Shown piece after piece: positions 15,541-23,819 of a DNA stretch of 64,000 nucleotides (its first letter is position 1; every line of letters begins with the position of its first letter). The notes below the pieces were generated by a model. The model worked only from the letters and a program-made list of their open reading frames with translations. It did no database searches and was not told the DNA's origin. Source of the stretch: Pseudonocardia sp. DSM 110487 (GTDB lineage: Bacteria; Actinomycetota; Actinomycetes; Mycobacteriales; Pseudonocardiaceae). The stretch lies in NCBI RefSeq assembly GCF_019468565.1, contig NZ_CP080521.1:7068001-7132000 (forward strand). The letters run 5' to 3'. The position numbers were made by a program, and so were the translations under genes.

Positions 15541-16962
15541 ATGGCTCGCGAGCCTATAGATTTGCATTCTGCGTTCGCTGCGTGGTCTACACAGAAGGAA
15601 GAAGCTCGACAACGAGCGTTTCAGGCCGGACTTATTGTGCCTGACGCGAATATCCTGCTCGCATTCTACGAGGTCGGCACTACGGCTCGCGAGGAAGTAT
15701 TTTCTGTCTTTGAAGCTCTTGGGTCTCGCCTTTGGGTGCCGCATCAGGTAGCTCTTGAGTTCAGTCGGAATCGCAAACGTGTCGTGATTGAGCGACTTTC
15801 TCGGTTTAAAGACGCTCGCCGGTCCCTTAAGGCTGCGACAGGGGAAGCTATTGACTTTCTTGAGGCCGCAATCGATCAGGTTCTAAAGCTGCGCGATCGC
15901 AATAGGACGGCGCGTGAATGGAACCTGTCGAGCGTGGAGCTTGACCGTGAGTCTCTGGAGAAGCGTCTCGATGGAGTGCTGGCAGCTGCGCTGATCGAGC
16001 TGGACTTACTTGAAAAGGAGCATGATACGCACCCCTCTCGTCCGGACCGTGCTGACGAGATCTTTGATCGCATATCGACGATGTTGAGCGGCAAGATTGG
16101 CGATGCTTTCGAGGTAGCCGACCTTCGTGCGATCGTGGAGGAGGCCGTCTCCTTCAGATATCCAAACCAGATTCCCCCAGGATACCGCGACGCGAAGAAG
16201 GAGAATGCAGTTCGTGCGGCTGGCGATTACATACTTTGGCGCCAGCTAATTTCGCACGCCCGTACAGTCGACATGAGCGCTGGAGTGGTGCTAATAACAA
16301 GTGATGTCAAGCCTGATTGGTGGCTAGATGACGGTAAAGGTCGAATCGTAGGTCCAAGACCTGAACTGGTGCAGGAGATGCGCGACTTGGCCGGCGTAGA
16401 CCTTGTCCTGACATCACTTTCAGACTTCTTGGATGGCGCCTCGTCCTATTTGGCCGCGAGGGTTTCGTCTGAAACCGTCCAGCAGGTTCGAGCTGCAGAA
16501 GACGAAGCGTCGTCATCTTCCGATGGTGAGCCGGATGGCTCCATCCTTGAGCTTTCGGTGCTTGGCTGGCGAGAGCTTGAAGATCTCGTGCGTACCCTAT
16601 TTCTCGCAATGGGCTATAGTGAAATGGAGGGCCACCCGAATCCTTCAATGGGACCAGACCTCGTCCTGCGAGACGAGAATGCACTCTTCCCTACTAAGGT
16701 AATTGTGGAGGTAAAGCGCTACGCTCACTCCCTGCCTAGCAGTGCAGTGCAGCAAGTTTTGGGCATGATGATGCAAGAACCCGACGTTTCAGGCGCTATC
16801 ATTGTCACGATTGGAACAGTAACAAATCAGGCCAAGGCGCTAGCGAGCAAGAGTTCGGTTCGACTGATCGACGGGGCGGAGCTGGCGAAGTTGCTTCGCG
16901 CTCACTTGTCGATTGATGCAGTTGCTGCGTATGGCGGCGATAGTGATAAGCGATTCTCATAG
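15541..16962 (+). CDS. PIN-like plus Mrr-type nuclease fusion, candidate defence protein
   Basis: A 473-residue protein with two nuclease modules. Residues 30-300 match the PIN-like (PIN_8/DUF4935) fold: Asp35 in LIVPDANILLAFYEVG, Glu73 in VALEFSRNRK, Asp229 in AAGDYILWRQLI and Asp255 in VVLITSDVKPDWW. A linker (310-335) is Ser/Glu/Asp-rich. Residues 340-455 match the Mrr_cat restriction endonuclease fold: LGWRELEDLVRTLFLAMGYS, then Asp373 (GPDLVL), Glu390 and Lys392 (VIVEVKRY), a complete D-ExK site. GC is clearly lower than the flanks, and rare TTA (residue 156) and ATA codons occur. It is the only sizeable cargo gene between two tRNA-derived repeats. Anti-phage function is inferred. Confidence 0.75.
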   Translation: MAREPIDLHSAFAAWSTQKEEARQRAFQAGLIVPDANILLAFYEVGTTAREEVFSVFEALGSRLWVPHQVALEFSRNRKRVVIERLSRFKDARRSLKAATGEAIDFLEAAIDQVLKLRDRNRTAREWNLSSVELDRESLEKRLDGVLAAALIELDLLEKEHDTHPSRPDRADEIFDRISTMLSGKIGDAFEVADLRAIVEEAVSFRYPNQIPPGYRDAKKENAVRAAGDYILWRQLISHARTVDMSAGVVLITSDVKPDWWLDDGKGRIVGPRPELVQEMRDLAGVDLVLTSLSDFLDGASSYLAARVSSETVQQVRAAEDEASSSSDGEPDGSILELSVLGWRELEDLVRTLFLAMGYSEMEGHPNPSMGPDLVLRDENALFPTKVIVEVKRYAHSLPSSAVQQVLGMMMQEPDVSGAIIVTIGTVTNQAKALASKSSVRLIDGAELAKLLRAHLSIDAVAAYGGDSDKRFS

Positions 16963-17445
16963 CCTTGGAGCCGCCGTCGACCGGGGCGCTCGAACCATCA
17001 CGATCAACGCCAACCTCGTCCGCGTCCGGGGTGTTGGTCTCGTCCGACATAGCGGCAAAATCTTCTCCGCCCGACGGGTCTTGCCGTTGCCGACTTTCCT
17101 TGTCGAGATGTTCGACGCTCGCGTCCTTCATGATGCCGCAACTGGGGACCTGTTGTTCCCGAACACCGAAGGTGGCTGGCGCGATCCCCACAACACCGGA
17201 GCGCGCCTGCGAGACGCGATCGACGGGCCGGATTCGACTGGGTGACGTCCCACGTCTTCCGCAAGACCGCCATCACCGTTCCCGATCAGGCCGGTCTCTC
17301 CGCGCGAGCCATTGCCGGCCACAGTGGCCACCCCCGGCCGTCGATCACCCAGGACGTCTACATGGACCGGCGCGCAGATGGGCGGCAGGCGGCCGACGCG
17401 CTCGACACAGCCATGGGGTTTCATGCGTCCCCGGGTTTGGAGTGA
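16960..17445 (+). pseudogene. Frameshifted, N-truncated tyrosine integrase of the inner element
   Basis: Two adjacent reading frames together encode the catalytic half of a tyrosine recombinase. The first reads ARTITINANLVRVRGVGLVR then GKIFSARRVLPLPTFLVEMF up to RLRDA, ending at 17245. The second picks up at about 17235 in another frame: WVTSHVFRKTAITV, AGLSARAIAGHSGH and ITQDVYMDRR, holding the HxxR, GH and Tyr signature. A single frameshift near 17225-17240 separates them and the N-terminal half is missing. It ends 60 bases before the attachment-site copy at 17505, the usual integrase place. Not functional as it stands. Confidence 0.8.
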
Positions 17446-17504
17446 GTAAAGGGTGGTTCTGATCTTGAGCTTCCGCCATCGCATCACTCTGACCAGCATC
17501 GGAA

Positions 17505-17548
17505 GTGGGGCGGGTGGGACTCGAACCCACGACCTGACGGATTATGAG
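17505..17548 (-). repeat. tRNA 3'-end duplicate between two elements
   Basis: Forty-four bases match the tRNA gene at 23005-23079 exactly, running from the base beyond the discriminator through the T arm and into the anticodon loop. One mismatch then interrupts a few more matching bases. The match is longer than that of the outer copy at 14392. It is the junction between the left element (14.39-17.5 kb) and the right element (17.5-23.0 kb), which were inserted one after the other. Confidence 0.88.
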
Positions 17549-17888
17549 CCCGACGATTGATGTCGCTTACAGCGACTTCCTGGGCGTTCGTCGACCGTGG
17601 TTGCTGCACACGGTGCCTGAGAGGCACGCGCAGACCGTGCTTCGCACCCACTCTCGCACCCACGAACCCGAACCAGGGACGCCGCCATCCATCCTGGCCC
17701 TTGTCACGTCGCGCGCCAGGCACACCGTTGAGGAGACTCCACCGGCAAGACAGAACCATTCGTAGATCAATTTGCAAATTGGTGACGATTCTAGGTTTAG
17801 CGCAACGCCACGCGAGACCAGACCCGACGATCAAGACCCCGAGCTGCCTGAGAAGTTCAAACCCAGGCACTGACGGAGATGTCCGAGG
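17549..17888. other. Gene-free stretch after the inner attachment copy
   Basis: No supported gene. It holds the AT-rich perfect palindrome CAATTTGCAAATTG at 17768-17781, 108 bases beyond the end of the LuxR/LAL gene. The palindrome could be an excisionase, regulator or terminator site; nothing decides among these. Confidence 0.4.
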
Positions 17889-20573
17889 TTAGGACCGGAA
17901 GGCGTGAGGTGCGAGCAGGCCAAGGTCGCGAGCGCGAGCGACGGTCTCGCCCCGGCGGTGGGTGGCGAGCTTGGCGTACAGGTTGCGCATATGAGTCTTG
18001 ACAGTGTTCACCGAGACATACAATTCGCCGGCGATTTCCGGCGCGGTCAGGTTGGTCGGCAGATAGCGCAGCACGCGCAGTTCGCTGTCGCTCAGCGGCT
18101 GGAGCGGCGACGGGCTCCCTCCAGGCAGCGGCGCGGGCGCGTGCCCGGCGAGCAGGCCCCGGATGTCGCCGATCAGGGCCGCATGCGTGGTGCCGCGCCG
18201 GGCATGGCGCTCCAGGAGGACGGGAACCGGATGCAGCACGAAGGCTGAGAGCGCAGTGTCGGGCTCGGCGAGGTCGAGCGCTCGCTCCAGTGCGCGGCCA
18301 GCGGCATCCGGGTCGCCGAGAGCGTCCCGGGCGGCCGCCTCCAGCGTGAAGGCCAGAGTAAGGAAGGCCCGGGCTGGGTTCACGCGGGCGGAGCCGTCCA
18401 GGACCGGCGCGAGCGCGACGGTCGCCCCGTGCGGGTCAGCCTGGGCGAGCCGCAGTTCGGCTGTGGCGATGCGCACCTCCCCGTGCTCTCGCTCTCGTTC
18501 TTCGAGGTCGGCCAGGGTCTCCTCGGCGCGCTGGGTTTCGCCGAGGCGCACCAGGGCGATCAGCAGCAATGTCCGCGCCCGCGGAGCCAGCAGGTGCGGC
18601 GCGGCCAGAAGCCCGGCTAGCCGTTCGGCGTCCCGCAAAGCGGTCAGAGCGTCGCCGTACTGACCTCGCACCAGCTCCAAGAACCCGCGGGCATAACGGA
18701 CCCCCAGCCCGGCCGCGGGGTCGGCCTCCGTGCTGACGATGTGTTCAGCGCGCTGGACCCAGGTGTCAGCCTCCCCGAGCCTTCCCTGCCAGGCGAGCAC
18801 TGCGCCGAGTATCATGCATGCGGTACCTGCCGCCGACTCGTCCGACCAGCCGTGCCGATCGGCCAGCTCGATCGCCTGTCTGCTGAACTCGGCGGCCCGC
18901 GCCAACGACCGTGAAGCCTCGATCGCCCCCTGGTGGGCCAGGCCCGTGAACTCGAGATATGGCCGACCGATCCGGCGCGCCAGCGCGATCCCCTCCGCCA
19001 GGTGTTCTGCGTGGTTGTGGTGGCCGGTCCAGCCCCGGGCATAACCGAGGCTGATCAGCGCCAGCGCGCGTAAGTCTTCACCCAAGTACGGCTGCGCCGC
19101 CCCCAAAGCCTCGGACATGGCCTGCAGCCGCTGCGCCGCCTCGGCCTCGGCCGGCGGGTTCCCGCGCTGGCGGGCCGCCAGCAGCCCGACGACCCCTGAC
19201 AGGAGCTCCAGCTGGCCGCGCTGGGGGTCCGGTACCGTCTCCGTACCCCGCTCGGCCAGGCGCAGCAACCGCTCGGCCGCCTGCAGCGACCCCCGGGCCA
19301 GCTCATCACCTGCGGCCACCGCCGCCAGCCCGGCATCCGTCGTGAGCAGGCCGGTCGGGAACCCGGCGAGCAGCTCGTGCACGGCATCGGCCCGCCCGCT
19401 CAGGTAGAGGCCGGACCAGTGCTCGGCAAGCAGCCGGGTGGCCAGGGACCAGTCCCGCGCCGCCTGGGCATGCCGGACCGACTCCGCCGGGTATCCGTGC
19501 CCGCCAAGCCATCCGGCGGCGGCCCGGTGCAGATCGGGGACCTCGCCCGGCGCGGCGCGCCGCAACTCCATCTGCAACAGCCCGGCGAACATCTGGTGAT
19601 AGCGGAACTCCGAACGTGCGGCGTCCAGCGACACGACGAACGCGTTCGCCTGTTCCAGGTCCTGCAGCACCCGCTCCCCGCCCTCGCCCCCGGCCAGCAG
19701 GTCGGCCAGCTCCCCGTTGACTCGCTCCAGGATGGAAGTCCGCAGCAGCAGCCACCGCACCGGGTCGGGCTGCCGGTCCAGCACCTCGGCCATCAGGTAC
19801 TCCGCCACCGTCCGCTCGGTGCCGGAGAACTCCGCGGCGAACCGCGACGGATCGGGGTGCCCGGCCGCCGCCAACGCGGCTAGCCGCAGCCCCGCCGCCC
19901 ACCCTTCGGTCCGCTCGTGCAGTACCGCCACCGCCGACTCGGGCAGCTCAACCCCGGCCGCGGCGAGCAGTTCCTCCGTCTCGGTCAGGCTGAACCGCAG
20001 ATCATTCGCTCGGATCTCGGCCAGGTCCCCGTCCAGCCGCGGCCGGTGCAGCCCCAGCCGCACGTCATGCCGCGCGGCGAGAACGAACCGCAGCGTCCGC
20101 GGGGCGCGCATCATCAGCAGCTCCAGTTGCCGCAGCGTCTCCGGACCCAGCTCATGCACGTCATCAACCACGAGCCACAACTGCTCCTCCAGCGCCGCCA
20201 GGTCCTTCAGCAGCCGCTCCGTGATCGCCCACCCGTCCAGGTCCGGCGCCGCCGTCAACGCCCGCACCAGCGCCGCCCCCGGGCGGGTCCGGCGAAGCGC
20301 GCCGAGCACCGATAGCCAGAATCCCGGCGGATCCCGCTCCTCCCGCCCCGCTGCCACCCACGCAGCGCACTCCTCCAGGCCCGTCTGGCTGATCCAGGAA
20401 CGCAGCAACACGGTCTTGCCGCTGCCAGGCGGCGCCGACACCAGCGTCACCCGGGCCGGCCCGCTCAGCCGCCTCAACAGGTCTGGACGGGCCACAACCC
20501 CTCCCGCACCAAGATGAGCGGCCCGCATCGGCCCGGCATCTGCTCCCTCGCCAGTTCCCACACCCGGAATCAT
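17889..20573 (-). CDS. Large LuxR-family (LAL/MalT-type) transcriptional activator
   Basis: An 894-residue STAND-type regulator. The ATPase part has Walker A APPGSGKTVLL (residues 48-57) and Walker B LWLVVDDVHEL (Asp137-Asp138). A long helical TPR-like middle runs from about 340 to 800. The C-terminal LuxR DNA-binding domain holds LSDSELRVLRYLPTNLTAPE and VSVNTVKTHMRNLYAKL. The start at 20573 is the longest; Met16 is an alternative. It is divergent from an oxidoreductase and hydrolase pair across 273 bases and probably activates them. GC is host-like despite its place between attachment-site copies. Confidence 0.88.
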   Translation of the reverse strand: MIPGVGTGEGADAGPMRAAHLGAGGVVARPDLLRRLSGPARVTLVSAPPGSGKTVLLRSWISQTGLEECAAWVAAGREERDPPGFWLSVLGALRRTRPGAALVRALTAAPDLDGWAITERLLKDLAALEEQLWLVVDDVHELGPETLRQLELLMMRAPRTLRFVLAARHDVRLGLHRPRLDGDLAEIRANDLRFSLTETEELLAAAGVELPESAVAVLHERTEGWAAGLRLAALAAAGHPDPSRFAAEFSGTERTVAEYLMAEVLDRQPDPVRWLLLRTSILERVNGELADLLAGGEGGERVLQDLEQANAFVVSLDAARSEFRYHQMFAGLLQMELRRAAPGEVPDLHRAAAGWLGGHGYPAESVRHAQAARDWSLATRLLAEHWSGLYLSGRADAVHELLAGFPTGLLTTDAGLAAVAAGDELARGSLQAAERLLRLAERGTETVPDPQRGQLELLSGVVGLLAARQRGNPPAEAEAAQRLQAMSEALGAAQPYLGEDLRALALISLGYARGWTGHHNHAEHLAEGIALARRIGRPYLEFTGLAHQGAIEASRSLARAAEFSRQAIELADRHGWSDESAAGTACMILGAVLAWQGRLGEADTWVQRAEHIVSTEADPAAGLGVRYARGFLELVRGQYGDALTALRDAERLAGLLAAPHLLAPRARTLLLIALVRLGETQRAEETLADLEEREREHGEVRIATAELRLAQADPHGATVALAPVLDGSARVNPARAFLTLAFTLEAAARDALGDPDAAGRALERALDLAEPDTALSAFVLHPVPVLLERHARRGTTHAALIGDIRGLLAGHAPAPLPGGSPSPLQPLSDSELRVLRYLPTNLTAPEIAGELYVSVNTVKTHMRNLYAKLATHRRGETVARARDLGLLAPHAFRS

Positions 20574-20846
20574 CCCACGGCGCCTTGATCAGGCTGGCGA
20601 CGCATTCACACCTAACAAACAATCTCTGCTCACCCAATGACGGCTTGACCATTTCGCACATTCGATGTGATTCCCGCAGCGGGCAGGCCCGGGGTCAAGC
20701 GGATCGCGCCGGTGGCTTCGTCGCGCGGCTGGCTGATTGCCTCTCGGCGCGTGCCGGGCACGATCAATCACACGAATCAGGTGACACCCGCTCACACGGC
20801 TGGTCTCTAGCGTCTGATCGTAGGCACACGTGAGGAGACCACGGAT

Positions 20847-21776
20847 ATGAAGGCAGTGCGGTACAACCAGTACGGCGGCGTTGACGTCCTGCAGGTAGAG
20901 GACGTCCCGTCCCCGTCACCCGGCCCCGGCCAGGTGCTGGTGCAAGTCAAGGCGGCAGGCCTCAACCCCGGCGAGGCTCACACCCGGGAAGGCCTCATGC
21001 AGGCGGTGTATTCCGTGACGTTCCCGGCGGGGCAGGGCCACGACCTGGCCGGGATAGTGGTGTCGGTGGGCGAGGGCGTTACCGAGGTCGCCGCTGGTGA
21101 TGAGGTGATCGCCTGGGTGGATCCGCTATCGAGCCAGGCGCAGTACGTGGTCGTGGAGGCGGACCACCTGATCCCGAAGCCCGCTGGCGTGACATGGGAG
21201 GTCGCAGGCGCGCTCGCGTCCGCGGGGTTCACCGCTTGGGCGGCCGTCCGGGCCGTGGAGCCGGCCGCAGGGGACACGGTGGTCGTGGCGGGGGCGGCCG
21301 GCGGGGTCGGCTCGATCGCGGTCCAGCTGGCCGTGCGGGCCGGGGCGACTGTGATCGGCCTGGCGAGCGAGTACAACCACGACTGGCTGACTGCGCACGG
21401 CGTGACCCCGGTGGCCTACGGACCGGGCGTGGCCGACCGTATCCGGGCAGCGGCGGGGTACGGCAGGATCGACGCGTTCATCGACACTCAGGGCGCGGAC
21501 TACGTCGAGATTGCGCTCGACGACCTGGGCGTCGCACCCGGGCGGTTCAACACGATCGTACGGTTCGACGCGGTGCAGACGCACGGCGTCAAGTTCGAGG
21601 GGTACGAGGTCGGCATTAGCTCCGGCGCTGCGGTGCTCGCGGAGCTGGCCGGCCTGATCGCCGCCGGCGACCTGGAGATCCCGATCGCCGCGACCTACCC
21701 GCTGGCCGAGGTCCGCAAGGCCTTCGATCAGCTTGAGGGCGGCCATGTCCGGGGCAAGATCGTCTTGGTCGCTTGA
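20847..21776 (+). CDS. NADPH:quinone-oxidoreductase-like MDR enzyme
   Basis: A 309-residue zinc-independent medium-chain reductase. It begins MKAVRYNQYGGVDVLQVEDV. It carries the quinone-reductase-type AAGLNPGEAHTREG and GQGHDLAGIVVSVGEGV, and the nucleotide loop VVVAGAAGGVGSIAVQLAV (AxxGxxG). Cys/His zinc ligands are absent. A GGAGAC ribosome site precedes the ATG. It is co-oriented with the epoxide-hydrolase-like gene 46 bases downstream and divergent from the LAL regulator. It likely reduces an alpha,beta-unsaturated carbonyl or quinone; substrate unknown. Confidence 0.87.
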   Translation: MKAVRYNQYGGVDVLQVEDVPSPSPGPGQVLVQVKAAGLNPGEAHTREGLMQAVYSVTFPAGQGHDLAGIVVSVGEGVTEVAAGDEVIAWVDPLSSQAQYVVVEADHLIPKPAGVTWEVAGALASAGFTAWAAVRAVEPAAGDTVVVAGAAGGVGSIAVQLAVRAGATVIGLASEYNHDWLTAHGVTPVAYGPGVADRIRAAAGYGRIDAFIDTQGADYVEIALDDLGVAPGRFNTIVRFDAVQTHGVKFEGYEVGISSGAAVLAELAGLIAAGDLEIPIAATYPLAEVRKAFDQLEGGHVRGKIVLVA

Positions 21777-21822
21777 AGGCCCGTAGTACTCCGCAGTCAG
21801 CGCACACCACGAAGGAAGAACC

Positions 21823-22641
21823 ATGCAGGTCGACAGCGGTGGCATCAAGCTGAACGTCGAGCTCCACGGGCCAGAAGAAGGGAAACCGGTCTTGCTGTTG
21901 CACGGTTTTCCGGACACCGGCCGCGTGTGGTCCAAGCAGATAGCGCCACTCACCGAGGCAGGCCTCCGGCTGATCGTCCCTGACCAGCGAGGCTACGGCC
22001 GTTCGGACAAACCGAGCGACATCGAGGCGTACAAGATCACCAGTCTCACCGCCGACGCGGTTGCCATCCTCGACCAGCTGGGCCTGGAGAAGGCGGCTGT
22101 CGTTGGGCACGACTGGGGCGCGAACGTGGCGTGGAGCATGGCCACGTTCGCCCCGCAGCGGGTTGACCGGCTGGCAGTGCTTTCGGTCGGCCACCCGTCG
22201 GTGCGTCGGCCTGGCAACATCCTGGAGCGGCAGAGGACCTGGTACATGCTGCTCTTCCAGTTCGAGGAGATCGCTGAGCGCTGGCTGTCCGAGAACGAAT
22301 GGACGAACTTCCGGAACTTGTTCCAACACCCCGACGCCGACGCCGTGATCGCCGATCTGGAAGCCAGCGGGTCCCTGACCCCGGCCATCAACTGGTACCG
22401 GGCCAACTTCCACCCCAAGATGCTCGTCGGGCCGGCGCCAGAGTTTCCCAAAATCACCGTGCCCACGATGGGGATATGGGGTTCAGCCGACTTCAACGCG
22501 GGCGACGAACGAATGGCCGGCTCCCACGAGTTCATCGCCGCTCCCTGGCGCTACGAACGGCTTGACGGACCAGGCCACTGGCCGCAGTGGGAAGCCCCCG
22601 ATGAGGTCAACCGGACTCTCCTGGATTTCCTCACCTCCTAG
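21823..22641 (+). CDS. Alpha/beta hydrolase, epoxide-hydrolase-like
   Basis: A 272-residue alpha/beta hydrolase. The oxyanion motif is LLLHGFPDTGRVW. The nucleophile is an aspartate in VVGHDWGANVAW, as in epoxide hydrolases and haloalkane dehalogenases. An acidic residue in GSADFNAGD and the His of GPGHWPQWEAP complete the triad. RGYGRSDKP is typical of the epoxide hydrolase family. The predicted reaction is hydrolysis of an epoxide or a related ester-type intermediate. It probably works with the MDR enzyme upstream as a small detoxification unit. Its stop touches the integrase remnant. Confidence 0.85.
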   Translation: MQVDSGGIKLNVELHGPEEGKPVLLLHGFPDTGRVWSKQIAPLTEAGLRLIVPDQRGYGRSDKPSDIEAYKITSLTADAVAILDQLGLEKAAVVGHDWGANVAWSMATFAPQRVDRLAVLSVGHPSVRRPGNILERQRTWYMLLFQFEEIAERWLSENEWTNFRNLFQHPDADAVIADLEASGSLTPAINWYRANFHPKMLVGPAPEFPKITVPTMGIWGSADFNAGDERMAGSHEFIAAPWRYERLDGPGHWPQWEAPDEVNRTLLDFLTS

Positions 22642-22998
22642 CCCCGCCGTTTCGGTTGGGACGGTGAGGCTGGCCGGAAGAAGCTCGGGAAGGACGCCGC
22701 GCTGTCGCGGGTGTGGCGCCCGGGGCTCGTCGACATCGGGCCGCTGACGATCCACGACCTGCGCCACACCTACGCGTCGTGGCTCATCCAGGACGGGGTG
22801 TCGATCGAACAGCTCAGCGGGCTCCTCGGGCACGCCCAGATCTCCACTACGCAGCGCTACTCACACCTCGGGCAGACCCAGTGGAGCAAGGTTCGCGCGG
22901 CGCTTGACGCAAGGGCTGCCCCACTTCTGCCCCACAACGATCAGATCTCGATCATCGAAGATCCACAAGTTCGCGGTTTGCGTAGGTCAACCGGCTAG
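22642..22998 (+). pseudogene. C-terminal catalytic remnant of a tyrosine integrase
   Basis: From 22642 the frame reads RRFGWDGEAGRKKLGKDAAL and then LTIHDLRHTYASWLIQDGVS and LLGHAQISTTQRYSHLG. This is the final third of a tyrosine recombinase with its HxxR, LGH and Tyr nucleophile motifs. The N-terminal two thirds are missing: the frame enters straight from the end of the epoxide hydrolase gene. It ends six bases before the tRNA 3' side, the normal place for the integrase of an element inserted in this tRNA. The element has therefore lost independent mobility. Confidence 0.82.
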
Positions 22999-23004
22999 TT
23001 CCGG

Positions 23005-23079
23005 TGGGGCGGGTGGGACTCGAACCCACGACCTGACGGATTATGAGTCCGCTGCTCTAACCAGCTGAGCTACCGCCCC
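23005..23079 (-). tRNA. tRNA with CAT anticodon (Met, or Ile2)
   Basis: A complete cloverleaf on the minus strand. The acceptor GGGGCGG pairs with CCGCCCC, followed by discriminator A and a genomic CC. The D arm is GCTC/GAGC, the anticodon stem is GCGGA/TCCGT with loop CTCATAA, and the T arm is GTGGG-TTCGAGT-CCCAC. The anticodon CAT fits elongator Met, or Ile2 whose first base is modified by TilS. The anticodon-arm context (GAGCAGCGGACTCATAATC) is somewhat like known Ile2 tRNAs, so identity is left open. Its 3' half served as integration target for the elements to its left. Confidence 0.93.
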
Positions 23080-23282
23080 GACCCCGCGAGGCTACCGAAC
23101 CCCCACACCCCTCTCACCGAAGCGGTCACATACCCCACCAGGACCAGGCGCACAGGGCCGGGCCTGCGCGCGGAGGCGCCGCAGGTATGCGCCGGGCCGT
23201 CGGCGTCGCGATGAGTCCGCACACCGGAAGCAGTCATACCCCGCGAGACCGGCCCCCAGCCGGTCCGGACGTGCGGAGAGCC

Positions 23283-23645
23283 ATGCCGAGCACGATCCAG
23301 TCGTTGATCATCACGAAGGACCTTCCGCGCCTGCTGCGCTTCTACGAAGGCCTGTTGGACGCGACCGAGACGACCCGGCTTCCTGAGGACGGGCCGATGT
23401 TCTTCGTCGGGCTGCGGGTCGGGAACTCGGAGCTCGGGCTCGTCAGCGACGACGGCGCGGCGGCCGACGCGGGGCAGCGCATGCTGATCAGCGTCGCCGT
23501 CGACGACGTGGATGCGCTGCTCGACCGGGTGGTGGAGTTCGGCGGGCGGGTTCTCGGGCCGCCGACGGACATGCCGTGGGGGCAGCGGGTGGTCCACATC
23601 CACGACCCGGACGGGAACGCGGTCAACCTGACCCACCAGCTCTGA
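23283..23645 (+). CDS. VOC/glyoxalase-fold protein
   Basis: A 120-residue vicinal-oxygen-chelate protein. It begins MPSTIQSLIITKDLPRLLRF, has YEGLLDATET, and ends with the typical metal-side strand RVVHIHDPDGNAVNLTHQL. ATG at 23283 was chosen because upstream residues are not domain-like. Members bind metal and act as glyoxalases, dioxygenases or resistance proteins; none can be named here. Confidence 0.8.
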   Translation: MPSTIQSLIITKDLPRLLRFYEGLLDATETTRLPEDGPMFFVGLRVGNSELGLVSDDGAAADAGQRMLISVAVDDVDALLDRVVEFGGRVLGPPTDMPWGQRVVHIHDPDGNAVNLTHQL

Positions 23646-23752
23646 TTTCGAATTGCTGCCGGGGCGGCGTTCGCCGACCAAGGGGAGATGGTCGCCAGTC
23701 GATCTCCAACAGCAACCATCCGCCCTTGATCGCCGCTGCCGGATACGACGAC

Positions 23753-23791
23753 CTCGCCCGTACTGCACTGTGCCGGTGCAGTACGGGCGAG
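23753..23791. terminator. Bidirectional hairpin between convergent genes
   Basis: CTCGCCCGTACTGCAC pairs perfectly with GTGCAGTACGGGCGAG across a 7-base loop, a 16-bp stem. It sits between the convergent ends of the VOC gene (23645) and the DoxX-like gene (23820) and probably ends transcription from both sides. Confidence 0.75.
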
Positions 23792-23819
23792 CTCCGCCAA
23801 GGCGTGGACAGCCGGCAGC

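Noticed and set aside
17505..17548. Third tRNA gene
   Set aside because: It matches only the tRNA 3' half and lacks a D arm and 5' acceptor, so it was called an attachment-site copy.
23005..23079. Firm call of elongator tRNA-Met
   Set aside because: A CAT anticodon also fits Ile2 after lysidine modification, and the anticodon-arm sequence has Ile2-like features, so identity was left open.
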